NCBI GenBank assembly: GCA_027559495.1
Contig: JAMXSV010000001.1
Span: 248,001-312,000 of the forward strand
Reading direction: 5' to 3'
Length of the DNA stretch: 64,000 nt
DNA from: Aurifilum marmelostoma
Lineage: Eukaryota; Ascomycota; Sordariomycetes; Diaporthales; Cryphonectriaceae
In this document: positions 24,127 to 36,054 of the stretch, in pieces
Layout: every line of letters begins with the position of its first letter
Numbering within the stretch: the first letter of the stretch is position 1
Program-made: the position numbers and the translations under genes
Notes under the pieces: model-generated
Told to the model about the DNA's origin: nothing
Database searches by the model: none
What the model saw: the letters and a program-made list of their open reading frames with translations, nothing else

Positions 24127-25039
24127 GTCTTCTTATCTCCTCATCCCGTCCTATCCGCTGACTGCAGGTGGCGCGCAGCTGGGACGGGGGGATCGTCACT
24201 GATCAAGATCCAGGTCCAGGTCCCAAGTCGCAATCGGTTGTATTGACGGGGCTCGCTGGGGCTGCTTGAAGAGAAACGGCGGGTTGTCGTGGAAAGAAAT
24301 AAAGGGCGGGAGGGCGGCCCAGCATGAAAGGTGACAGCGGGCAGTTGCTAGGGGGGGGGCGGCGGCGCGAGGTGCGCGACTTCCAAAATCCTGGATTCAT
24401 ACAACCAGCCGCCCTTTGGGGCCCACTTGGCCCGTGCTTTCAGCCAACCCCCCCCCCAACCAACAACCCCAGGCTCTGTAACTCGGCGCCTTACAAGCTA
24501 GCAGCAGTACATCAAACCACAACTCGGTAGCATGTGCTATCACATAGTACGTACTACGTGCTTTAGCACTAAGTGTGCCAGGTCTGCCTAGCAGCAGGCA
24601 GTACGCAGTGGAGCTCTCGCACCCAGTGTCAGACCCCAAGCTCAGTGGACCATCCCCCCCCTTTGGGCATTGCGAGGCACTGTGCTCACTTGGGTCAGTA
24701 CTTGCTTGCATGGTACACCACCACAGTGATATTGCTTGCCTCCCTTGCCGATCACCCTCCTTCTTGTCCCAATCTGCAGCAGCACTAATGCCAGACTCTG
24801 GGCATGGGCAGAATATACAATAATACTGAATTCAGCGGCATTTCGACATCAACAACTTCCAGATAGCCTGCTATAGCTCATCAGTTTTGATGACCCTCGA
24901 GTGCTCCAATTGCCACACAAGCCCCGGCTACAACAGGACATCACTGCTGCGAGAGAGGTTGACGGGCTTTGGGTAATTACTTGGTCTATGTTTCGGTGGA
25001 GTGACTGAAGATATGTCACTATGAAGCTATCCCACCGTC
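24127..25039. other. Intergenic, promoter side of the polyQ gene
   Basis: No gene is seen. The stretch contains two long C runs (near 24448-24456 and 24655-24661) and a 20-bp near-palindrome at 24541-24560. Confidence 0.5.
24541..24560. other. 20-bp near-perfect palindrome
   Basis: CACATAGTACGTACTACGTG has a perfect 12-bp core, TAGTACGTACTA (24545-24556). GTGCTA and TAGCAC flank it as outer inverted arms at 24534-24539 and 24564-24569. It lies about 415 bp upstream of the polyQ gene start. Confidence 0.5.
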
Positions 25040-26154
25040 CTAGTTCAGCTCATGAGCTGACTTGATGGCCTTGGACTTGCCAGTATCCAGAATCACAGCT
25101 GGATCTTCTGGGTCTCCGTCACGAGAGACCTCGTTGCCCCGCTTAGTCGTGATAGTTGCCCTGTTCAAACGTCAGCATTTCTCTCGTCCGTTATATATAT
25201 CATTGTTTCCTCTCCTTCCTCTTGTGATGGAAGAATGGCAGGATATTGTGAGAATCGTGGACGTACTTATCTTCCTTCACATCGAGGACCTTGCCCTGAG
25301 GGTTGCCGGAACCCCAGTTCCAGCTCACTGTCTCTCCCTTCTTAGGGCCATTCTCTGCGGACTTGCCTCCAGAGCTGCCGCCATTGGACTTCTCCTTCTC
25401 ACCATTTTCTTCCTTCTCGGCTGTCCCGTTCTCCTTGTCATCACCCCCCTTCTCCTCGTCGTCTTCATCTTCGCTTGCGTTCTTCTCAGACGACCTCGTC
25501 TTGTGCCCCGTCTCCCTCTTCTTGTTGGAGCCGTCCTGGCCGTCAGACTTCTTCCTCTTGTCGCCGGCCTTCTTGCCCTCCTCTTCCTCTTCGGCACCAT
25601 CATCTTTCTCATCCTCTTTTCCTTCTTCTTCCTCCTTCTTATCCTTCTTGGAATCAGACTTGCTACCGCCATTAGCGGACCCCGAGCTCTTGCCCTGAGC
25701 TTTGAAGAAGTCATGGCCTAATAGGAAAAAAAAAATGTGAGAAATCTTGCTGGAGAATATTGAAATGCTTCTTCTCCCCAGAGGAAAGCGAGTCGACGTA
25801 CCCCAGTTCTTCAGCGAGATGTAAGACTTGGTCTTCTTGACATCCTCAGCATCCTTGTCCTTGTTGCCGGAGGACTCCTGCGCCAGGTGGCGCTTGCAGT
25901 AGGACGCAACCTTGCGCATGTGCTGGATCTGCTCGTCCGTGTACTTTTCTGGGTCCTTGTCGGGGTTGGCCTTGAGGATCTCCACGATCTTGTGCCCAGA
26001 GTCCTGGCCCACAGACTCGCCCCCCTTGGCCGCCGTCCTTGGACTGCCCAGCGCTGCTGGAGTCTTCTGACTTGAGCCATTTCTCGAGTTCCGAGGCCGT
26101 CATGTTGACGTACTCGTTGAACTCCGAGATGACATCCTGGTCTTCCTTCACCAT
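25040..26154 (-). CDS. DUF3140 + DUF2945 (hypervirulence-associated, TUDOR-like) protein; one-base frame break in exon 1
   Basis: Exons 26154-25802, 25717-25267 and 25160-25040 use GTACGT donors and TTAG/ACAG acceptors. Residues 1-85 form a DUF3140 domain: MTASELEKWLKSED, then GESVGQDSGHKIVEIL and IQHMRKVASYCKRHLAQE. A highly charged Lys/Glu/Asp/Ser-rich linker of about 140 residues follows. The C-terminal domain from SWNWGSGNPQGKVLDVKED to ITTKRGNEVSRDGDPEDPAV is the DUF2945 'hypervirulence associated protein, TUDOR domain'. The frame changes at a 6-base C run (26020-26025): one extra base separates SKDGG from GESVG. Removing it gives exactly 307 residues with all intron phases consistent. 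Function is unknown; the two domains often co-occur in fungi. Confidence 0.8.
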
Positions 26155-27812
26155 CTTGACGGTCGTATCACCCAGAGACCGCGGTCAATCTTTCGAGGAG
26201 GAGGGGGGATGCCGGAAAGGGACAAGAACAACGGTGTAGGATTTTATTGTTCTCGTGGTACGACAGCTCGGAAGATCGGGAACCTGGGACAGCACACACA
26301 TGCGATTACCTCGACGTGGGGGACGAGGCGCCAGAAACGATCCGCGACGGGCAGCAGTATTTGAAGTGTTCGCGTGTCGTGTGCCATCCTCCACAAGAGC
26401 TACGTTTTCAGCTGTGCGTCTACCCCTTTCCCTCACCCCGTGGCTGGGCGCGGTCTAGGGCGTGTGTCGTCATGAATAGGTACGCCGGAGTCGTGTCGTC
26501 ATTCCACTCCGCGTTTTTTTTTTTTGCTTTTCTGGTTCCGTCCCTTGCATGGGGCACCTCTTCTCGCTGATGATCAGTTAGTCTGTTTCCATCTTTTCAC
26601 GGAGGCCTTCTTCTTCTCTGGCCGCCGGGCATTTCTTATTCGGCACGATGCGGCTTGGGGGGGTCTAGTTCGTGCTATTACTCTGTGATCCAATGCGCTT
26701 GTTGAGGCTGATCATCACCATCATCATCAGCCAGCTCTGCACCGCCTAGACGGCGCTAGTCAGAGAGGGCTGAGCTAGTGCGTACGATGTCAACTGGCAG
26801 ATCAGTCACTTACTCACTTATGACAACTGTCTTGCAGGTAAAAAATAGAGAGAGCCAATAATTACAGCATGATAAAATATGGTCCATGTCAAGAGGGAGA
26901 CAGGCATATAAAACAATCGTCTTGTGTCTGGAAGCCGGGCAATTTAAGGATGGAGGCAATACTGATGTTCACTGTGCAATGACCCTTCCGATGTGCTTTT
27001 AACTGAAGACTCATAAATGGGCCTCATAAAACCCATCAAAACGATTCCAGGACTTTCAGTACGTCAACACCTATACAAATTCATGTTCCACAGCCTATCG
27101 AGGGGTCTTTTGCTCGCTAGATGAAAAGAGCCTGCTGAATGGCATCCCCTCCCGAATTTGAGGAACTGCGTATAAGCCAAGCCCCTGGCCTTCTGTACCA
27201 TAGTAGCAGCACTGTACTTACACACATACTTACTGTAGTTTACCTCATTCGTCACTAGTGTGCATTTGGGAACCTGCGCTGCAAACTCGGGCCATCCAGG
27301 ACACTGGTCATCGTGTATCATCTGTGCCCCAAGTGTACTGCAACGGCAGTGTTGTGTGACGACGTTATTATTATCACCTGGCAGGTAACCTGACTTTGAA
27401 TTTGCCATAGCCACATGCTTCAAAAACCCAACTGCAGGTGATGAACGTTGATGGCCGACGGTAGGGGCTTCGTGTCATTAAACAGGCGGAAGAGAGTTTT
27501 GGAAGAGATCTCTATGAAATTTCTGAAAGAGGCTATCTTGATCATGAGGAAATATGTGTCATAATGCCCACTGTCTGAACTCCAGAACGCCTCAAGTAAT
27601 TAATATTGACTCCGTCCCCGTCCCAGATACTCGGAAAATGATAATGCGTCTTGTCGGGGCTATAAGTACATCGTGGGTGGTATGAATGGTTGCATTCCTG
27701 CAGCGCCATAGATTCTAGAATTAAAAAAAAAAAAAAAAAAGGGTCAGCGCCAGTCACGATACGTCAACATCCGGAAAAGGGGGCTGGGCCTTGTGTGACT
27801 GTGTTTTCCGAC
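26155..27812. other. Intergenic between two minus-strand genes
   Basis: No supported gene. The first few hundred bases are probably the promoter and 5' leader of the DUF3140 gene (T run near 26515-26525). An 18-base A run at 27723-27740 lies about 75 bp past the stop of the next gene. Confidence 0.5.
27723..27740. repeat. Poly-A tract, 18 bases (plus strand)
   Basis: An uninterrupted run of 18 A lies in the 3' flank of the glycosyltransferase-like gene, where it reads as T18 on the coding strand. Confidence 0.8.
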
Positions 27813-29281
27813 TTACTTGCTGAGTCCATCTTCAAAGGTGACTTGGTGGGAAAATGGACTTCGATCATCACTCCACTCATGTCTCTTGAGGGCGATCATC
27901 CACGTCCAGCTGCTCTCCCAGATGCCCTCGAAACGGCTCGCCCTCAGCATGATGTCCATGTCCACGAGCGCCATCTGGTCCCACGTGAAGCCATCCATGA
28001 TCATCATGTCCTCCTCCTCGAGGAGGTCCCACTTCTGCAGGACCTGGACGTCAGCCTCGTGGGTCTCGTTGACCCGGACCCTCAGGTCCTTGAGGTCGGC
28101 CTTGAGCCTGTCGACGTCGCTGGCGGTGCCGGTGGCCACGTAGAGGACGCTCAGGTTGTGCGTCTCGAGCTGCTCCCGCGCGTGCTGCATCTGGGTCTCG
28201 TACGTGTCCCAGCCCTCGACCTTGGCGTCCGCCTCGTTGCGGATATGGGCTCCGAGGAAGCAGTTCTTGGACGGGGCGTGCGGGCTCTGCCTGCAGCCGA
28301 TCTTCTTGTACAGCCTGTAGAGGGCGCGAGCCGAGAGCTCCCTGATGTCCCGTCTGATGCGGGCAGCGTGGCCCCAGTCGTTCTTGAAATCTTCGCCGTC
28401 GTAGGCGTTGGGCCAGGAGAACTGTACCCACTCGTCAAAGCTGATGCGGATGGGGTGCTGCGCAGACAAGAGATGGCCGTTCTTCTTGGTGATGGTCCCG
28501 TCGACCCACTTGTCGAACGCTGGTCTCCAGCCCTTGGGGTCCATGACCACATGCTCGCCCATGGATGTCTGCACCAGCGAGTTGGGCCTCAGCTTGTGAG
28601 CCTCCTGCTTGGGCGGTATGTCGAGCGCCGGGTCGGTGTCGTTGACGATGCGCAGCTGTGGGCAGTCCTGCGCCAGCGTATCGTAGAAATGCTCGCTGTC
28701 GAAGACGTAGTCCAGTGGCAGGTCCACATCCCACCCGAAACTCTGCTCCATCTTCTCAAAGGCCTGCCTCGGATGTATCACCGGGGTGATCAGCATAGCT
28801 AATGGATGGAATTTTGTCGTGTCAGCTCACGAAATTCACGGTCCTCCCCTTGTTCCCCCCTCGGGGCTAGGTGGGGATCTCTTGTTGTCTTCTCTCGTCT
28901 TTAGTCTGGGTTTTCCGTACCTCCCGCCTCAATGACATATCTTGTGCAACCGAGCAGCCTCATCTTCAGATTGCCTATGCCGCCTGCAATCTCGTCGCAG
29001 GAGATGGCGATGCCATCCTGCCATTTTGTCTTGCGGCACAGGTCGCGCACCGCCGTGCCGTTGTACTCCTTGACGTATATGTCGTCCTGGACGGCTTTCT
29101 TGACGAACTGCCTCTTGGTCATCCAGCCATCGGCGTTGCCTCCGGTCAGATGTGCGAAATCGCGGATGGTGTCCAGTTCAGGCCCTCGCAAGCGTATGGC
29201 CCACACGATGCAGACGGTTAGGGCGATGGCGATGATGACCCGCTTAGAGAGGAAGCCGAGTCCGAAGACAGGGCGATACAT
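27813..29281 (-). CDS. Type II membrane protein, O-fucosyltransferase-like
   Basis: Exons 29281-28921 and 28798-27813 (GTACGG donor, CATTAG acceptor, phase 1) give 448 residues. Residues 15-30 form a single N-terminal membrane anchor (VIIAIALTVCIVWAI) after a short cytosolic tail, as in Golgi type II glycosyltransferases. The IGNLKMRLLGCTRYVIEA segment and a GAHIRNEAD motif near residue 305 resemble the His-x-Arg nucleotide-sugar site of GDP-fucose-dependent O-fucosyltransferases. A later VDMDIMLRASRFEGIWESSW block resembles the family's conserved Asp...Ser-Ser region. Acceptor and donor sugar are not known, so the activity is inferred. It is expected in the Golgi or ER lumen. Confidence 0.7.
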
Positions 29282-31913
29282 GGCGGCGTCTCTTGAGCTT
29301 CTTGTTAGAATTTTTCTTCTTCTTTTCTAGCTCATAAAAAGGGATGACGGAGGAAAAGAGAAGGAGAGGAGAAAAAAAAGAGAAACACCACCATCACGAG
29401 CTGGACCGAGCGGGTGTCAAACACTTTTTGAACACAGAACACTTAGTCGATTGGGTGATCGACGCCAGGGGGGTTGTAAAGAAGGAGACCCACCCCACGG
29501 CAGTGCGAGGGAAGGGATGGGACGGCATCCTGGGGGAGGGGAACCTGACGCGTAAGTACCCCTGGATCCCTTCGAGCGTCCATTCCAAGGTTGGAAACAG
29601 ACTTTTTTGGTATGTGCGCGCTCGGGGTAGGACTAGGGGTGGCATGTCTGAAGCTGGTCTAGCATGGTCTGGGTAATTTTGATACTCGAGCTTGTTGTAG
29701 CTGGGCAGAGAGATTAGGCGTTAGGCGGTAGAGGCTCTTTCTGTTATCTGCTGCTTGAGTAAGAACTTAACGACCCTATAGAGTTGGTCGCATGGCCACA
29801 TAGTAATTCAGTCCTCACCAGGACCGGCCCGCCAGTATTTTGTATCAATGAGGGAGAACTTTTTTTTTTTTATCATACCGGTATCAACCGATCTGTTTCA
29901 TCCTGTTGCAGCTGCTTTCTCTTCTTCTTCTTCTTCTTCTTCCTCTCCTTCACCTCCTCAAGTTGGTCAAAGCTGCCAATAGTATATCATATGGGTCTGC
30001 CACTGTAGCTGGTCTAGATTCTAGGGGGTCCAAGAGCGCCGCCGCCGCCGCCACAAGACTGACCTTCAGAGGGCTGGACCGCTGTGGAACTTGTCAAGCC
30101 TTGGGCAGCGTATCGATCGGGACCCCTCCCCCCGGCCCCCCTTGCCATTTGGCGATCGACATGACTCGTCCCATATCTAGCCTCCTGCCTCAGTGCCTCC
30201 TTCCTTTTCTCCTTCCGCTCTCCTACTGCAGGTACACCCAGTTACAAAGGTTGTGGTCTGGATAGGGCAAGGGCGAGGGGGAAGAGAAACGTGAGAGGGA
30301 GAGGTACCACTGGAAGACAGCAACATAGCACACCACAATAGCCCCTCTATTTTGCCCCGGGGCTAGGAGGGACACCTTCTGTTGAGAAAAGACTTCCTTC
30401 CCTTCCTCCCAGCTAAACTTTCAAATGGCGACTACGCCATAAACAATTACACACATTTCATATCATGTTTGATCTCTCATGCTTATTTTCCCCTGAGTGT
30501 GTGATGCCTGATTTGGTGGTGCATTGCTATCCCTCGTACTTGATAGCATGGTCGTTCTCGCCTCTGTTTGCAATCTGTAATATCAACAACACCATTGACC
30601 ACCACATCCAAATTCCATATGACACTGACCCCATCTGCATCATCAACCAACACCTATTATCACAGCACCCCAAGTCCTGAACCCTGTTCCCATCGATATT
30701 ATCATCAACACTGCCATGACGGCACCAGGTCATCTCCCACTCGCGGGGCCATTGCGATCACACCCGGATCTCCCTCCTCCGCACCCTCTGCCCTGCCTGA
30801 CAAGCTGACCATGTAACACGGACGCTGGGCTGCCTACTGCAGAAAACCAAAGCCAGGTGATCTCTCAAGTCGTAAGCCATCGTCACGAGGCGCGCCTCCC
30901 CAGTTCCCACCACAGACAAGGCACCAGACCCCTCAGTGAACGACCACGTCCCTCATCCCTCACGGTAAGAGGAGACCAGCCTACCGCCCCCGCCCCTGCC
31001 AGGTGGGTTTATCAGTGGTCCTTTACCAAAGAAAAGGGCCCGCAGTCCGGCCACAGGTCTCTGGAAGTCGCCGTCCTGTAGTGGAAATGTGAAGAGTCTC
31101 TTGTCCGCGTCGCGATCACACATATCTGTTTGTCCTATCTCCAGGGGCTCGAGTGGCGGGTGCCCAGGCTGATTCCCTTGTTGTAATGCCACAAACTGAG
31201 ATCTGTAAATGTGTAGTTAGCCGTTGCAAAGGGGGTCAGTATGAGAAGAGGGGGGGTGGGAGAGGCAGGAGAGGAATAAGGACGGATGGAGGACGGATGG
31301 GATCTCGGTCACGACTGGGGGCCTAGGAGGGGTGACTCACCTGGTTTGCTCCAGAAGGAGTAATGAACAAAGAAGAAAAAAAGGGAACCAGCTTGTTTCA
31401 CCCCAGAGAGATAGGACCGAAACGCGTGTGATCGCGGTGTGGACAAACGACTCGACACATTTCCATCAGTGGAGGCAAAGAGAGAGACCTTCAGTGGCCT
31501 AATTGGACGGGGCGCCTTTTCCTGGCGGACCAATGACCCCACCCGTTTGCAGTGGACGAGTATAGTAGGCCTACCCCCCTCTCCACCAGAGTGGTCAAGG
31601 GAACGTGAATCGTTTGCTGGGAGACCTGGAACCTGAAAGGATGAGAGATGGGTTAGCTTGCCACGGGCTCTGGATTTACCACATGAGATCAAACCCTTCT
31701 TGATTCCCTGGTGGTAGTCAGTCAGCGTGCTGGTCAATCGTCATCCGTCAGGCGGTGCTCGTGGCCGTCTCGTTCGGTCCGTTCGCGTCCGCAGTGGCCC
31801 CTCGGTGGTCCATGTCCTGTGCCGCCGTAGTCTTGGCGTACATAAATCCTCCTGCACTCATCATCATCATAGCCTTGAGCATCCATCCTCACACTCATCC
31901 TGTCAGCATCCTC

Positions 31914-31936
31914 TTTTTTTTTTTTTTTTTTTTTTT
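31914..31936. repeat. Poly-T tract, 23 bases
   Basis: An uninterrupted run of 23 T. A second run of the same length lies 272 bases downstream. Confidence 0.8.
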
Positions 31937-32185
31937 GAATCATCCGCCCCATCAAGTTGATTGACCGTTGCCTCTTCTCGCGACAGGTCTGAGCGCCTGG
32001 TCATACTTGAAAATTTGATCGCTCGGAAACCTTGTTTGCCTAGATGTAAGAATGTTTCCGTCAGTGACTAGCTCTTATGAAGAGTTCCCGCATCAGGTAC
32101 GTACATGATGTTGTCAGCCCAAAAGTTTTGGGTCTTGGCTATGGTGAAGAGGGCTTTGACTTGTCCATCGGGGTTCGTGAGTATG

Positions 32186-32208
32186 TTTTTTTTTTTTTTT
32201 TTTTTTTT
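32186..32208. repeat. Poly-T tract, 23 bases
   Basis: An uninterrupted run of 23 T, about 50 bases past the stop codon of the large repeat protein gene. Confidence 0.8.
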
Positions 32209-32255
32209 GTTGTGATAGGAGGGGAAGGGGAGGGGTGCCGGCCAAGACCTCTCTC

Positions 32256-35200
32256 TTAGCCCTTCTTTGGCTGCCTCGGTTGGCGACCACGTTTTACAAC
32301 GCGTCCACCACTCGAGGCGCCGGGCCTGGAGGGTCTCGAACCGGACCCCTCTTGCCTCCGTCGTCTGGCCCCAGCCCGAGAGGAGGACTCTGCCGTCTCG
32401 TTGTCGGCATCGTAGTCGGGATCCTGCTGGTTGAGGTCGGCAGCAGTGGGCCTCCGCTGGGGCCGTCGCAACGGCGGGCCCCGCTGCCTCATCCGCTGCC
32501 TCACCAGGGTACGCCGCAACTCCTCCGCCATGGCTATGTTGACCTGCCCGGTCGAGCTACCGGGCAGGCTGCTGGCGGGGGCGGGAGGGTTGGCGGCAGG
32601 GTCCTCCTCTTCGTTCGAGTTGTAATCCGGGAGCTCTTCATCTTGGGCTGCCGGGCCCGCGTCCGCGTCGGCCACTGCCGGGGCCACCGAAGCCGGCGCG
32701 TCCAAGTCGAGGACCACCTCCAGACCGGCGACCAGGTCGTCGATATCTGGATCGAGGTCGACCAGGTATGGTCGCACCTCTGGGTCTGGCTCGACTTGGG
32801 CGCCTTGTCGTGCGGCTTCGGCGCGTGGTCGGACCTCTGCATCTGGTTCGGCCGCAGAGTCTGGCTCGGCCTCGGTGTCTGGCTCGATCTCCGTATACGG
32901 GTCGAACTCTGCCTCTGGGTAGGATTCCTCCGGCTCCGGGTTGACTTCTGGATCTGTATCGACCTCCGTGTCTAGGTCGTCGTCTTCCAGATCCGAGTCG
33001 TCGTCCTCAGGGACAGCGTCTTCCGAGCCCAAGTTGTTCGCTGGCACCATAGCACCGGCAGCGACAGCGCTCTGGGCTGAAGCTCCCGCGATGAGCGTGT
33101 CTATCTCATCATCGGCTAGGTTCGCAGCAGATTGGCTTGCAACATTGGACTCGGGAGTTGCTTGACCCGCCTGCCCCTGAGAACCCGGAGCGTCGGCGAC
33201 TGGGGCGTCCAAGGCCGTTGTGCTGCCCTCGCCCTCGGCCTCTGCAGGAGTGCTTGGATCTCGGAGAACTCGCTTGACTCCTTGACGCCTCAAAGACTCT
33301 CTCTCAGAATCTGACGTGTCGTCCTGGTTTCGCGCGTGGAGCATAGATCGCTTGCTTCCAGGCGGCGTGGAGACGGAAGTCCGACCTGCAGAGGGACCAG
33401 CTGCGGCGTTGGCCTGATGCCGTCGCCTGGCCTCTTGGCGCCGCAGAGACTCTCTCCACTCATCTTGACTGCGCCGGGTCTGTGAGGCTTGGGTGAAGTA
33501 TCGGGCGGAGGAAGAAAGACCTGGATCGCTTGTCTCTGGCTCAGCAGCTGCATTGATAATCGGCGACTGAGCGTCTCGTGTGTCATGAGAAGCCAGAGGG
33601 AATCCGTTCGGAGTGTACGACGAAGATGCAGGCGGCAGCGGGGTCGAGGTCACATTAGAGGCGCTGGATGTCGATGCGTTAGTTACAAGGCCACTAATGG
33701 CAGACACAGAAAGGAAAAGCTTACTTTACCTCTGAATGCGAAAGGGCATTGGCATTAGTCCAGGCACCTGGTGCGCCTGTCTGATCTTGGCTACCAGGAA
33801 CAGGCTGAGACGGCAGAGAAAATGCAGTGACCTGCTGCGCAGGTGGGACATTGTCAAAGACAGAAGCTCTGGGCCCGTTTGTCTGTTGCGCAGCTGGCTG
33901 CTGTCCAGCTGTCTGGCTCTGGTTGCTGACGACGGGGCGCGAAGGCAGGGCCGAGATCTGGAACTGTGATCCAGGAGCAGAGAAACCAGAAGAGCTGGGC
34001 GCACCTGTCTGGTTTTGGCTAGCAGGAACCGGCCGAGACGGCAGAGCAAAGACACTGACCTGCTGTGCAGGTTGGACATTGTCAAAGACAGAAGCTCTGG
34101 GCCCGTTTGTCTGTCGTGCAGCTGGCTGCTGTACATCTGACTGGCCGCCCTGGCTGCCGAGGACGGGGCGAGAGGGAAACGCAGAGATGTTGGATTGCGA
34201 TCCGGGAGCAGTGGCAAAGACTGAAGATCCAGGGGCCGTCGTGGGCTGCACATTCATTCGCGGCGGACCCGTCTGACCTTGATTACCTAGGGCAGGCTGC
34301 GGAGGGAAAGCAGAGTTTGTCGCCCATGGAGAATCCATGGGAGCCGTGGGCTGACTGAGGCGGCCAAACATCCCCATATCTCTCTGAGTTCGAGCTGTCT
34401 GTTCTTGATCGTCCATCGTAGGTCGCGAAGGAGGAGCAAAAGTTGTCCAGGGAGAGGCCCTGGGCTGACTGGGGCGACCAAATGCACCGGTACCCGTCTG
34501 AGCCGGAGCTGTCTGACCTTGGTTATCTGGGACAGGCCGCGCAGGGAAAGAAGAGTTCGTCGTCCATGGAGAAGTCGTGGGCTGACTGGGTCGGCCAAAG
34601 ATACTCATGCCTCTCTGAGTGGGAGCTGTCTGTTCTTGGTTGTTCAGCATATGGCCTGAGGGAGGAGCGAAGGTTCTCCATGGAGAAGCTGTGGGCGGAC
34701 TGGGCCTGCCAAAATTGCCAGCGCCTGTCTGGTCCGAAGCTGTCTGGCCTTGGCCATATGGGACAGGCTGCGAGGGGAAAGCAGAGTTTGTTGCCCATGG
34801 AGATGCTGTGGAAGCCGTGGGCTGACTAGGGCGGCCAAATATACTCATGCCTCTCTGAGTTGGAGATGTCTGTTCTTGGCTGTTGAGCATATGGCCTGAG
34901 GGAGGAGCGAAGGTTCCCCATGGGGACGCCATCGTGGGCGGGCTTGGGCGGCCAAATGCATTCGTCTGGCCTGGATATGTCTGACCTCGGCTATCCAACA
35001 CAGACCGCGAAGGAGTAGCAGGGCTCCCCCAAGGAGAAACCCCAGGAGGACTTGGACCGCCGAATGGGACTGGCTGACGCGGAGTCGTCTGGTTTGCACT
35101 ACCAAGGACAGCAGGGCTTGCCCACGGCGAAGCCCTGGGCGGGCTCGGGCATCCGAACGGGCTCGATTGTTGCGCGTTCATCTGATGCGGTGCCAACAGA

Positions 35201-36022
35201 CCTTGGCTACCCGGGACGGCTCGAGAGGGAAGAGCAGCTACCGTAAACTGTGCGGGCCTGGGGCTAGGGGTGGCGACGGATGTCAAAGGACCAGGCTCAG
35301 CAGGACGCTCTTGGGTTCTCAATGCCGGCGGGAGGCTGAAGTCGTCAACCTCCATCTCCTGAGAATAACGACTGGGTGACGCCTGGCTCGGCGTGCCCAC
35401 CTGCTCGAATCCGGATGGGGAGACGTTGAGGTTTGAGTCTTCGTCGTCCCACTGCATTTCCGGGTCCACATCCATGTCCTCGGAATATTGAGGCTCCTGA
35501 GTCTGATCGTTCTCTGAGACATAATCAAGCTCTGCATCTTCCATGTCCTCATCCTCATCCCACTCGTCAACGTCGAGAATCTCGTTGGGATCCGGAACCG
35601 TCATGGAATCCCGAGCACAGGGGTCATCTGCGCCAGCCGTACTGGGCATGATGTTCGGACCTGTCGTCGCTGCAGGGTCCTGTGCATTTGCGTCGACGGC
35701 ATGGTTGATTGGTACCTGACTGGTGGCCGCCATGCTTGGACCAGCGATATCTGCATGAGTAGCAAATGGGTTATCGATCGGCTGAGAAGTCGAAGCCATA
35801 CTGGGCGTTTCGATTGCGGACACGGCTAGGATCTGGTGCTGCTCCTGGTCGCTAGGATGATGCTCCGCAGAGGCATCGTACACGACATGAGTATGCCCGG
35901 TCGCTGAATCCTCAACTTGACCCTGCTGCAGGAGTTGCTGGTGGTCGTTGGAATCCTGTTCCACGGGAACTTCAGACAGGTACTGAGTGGGACTGGTCAC
36001 TGAAGTCTCGAGTTGAACCTCG

Positions 36023-36054
<32 letters not shown>

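Larger units (their letters stand above)
29282..32255. other. 3-kb intergenic region with simple repeats
   Basis: No supported gene. It holds CTT-rich stretches (29920-29945), a short CCG run (30037-30050) and two T23 tracts near its right end. Open frames here are short and low-complexity. Confidence 0.45.

Noticed and set aside
32235..32975. 246-codon plus-strand frame
   Set aside because: It is antisense to the acidic C-terminal tail of the repeat-rich protein.
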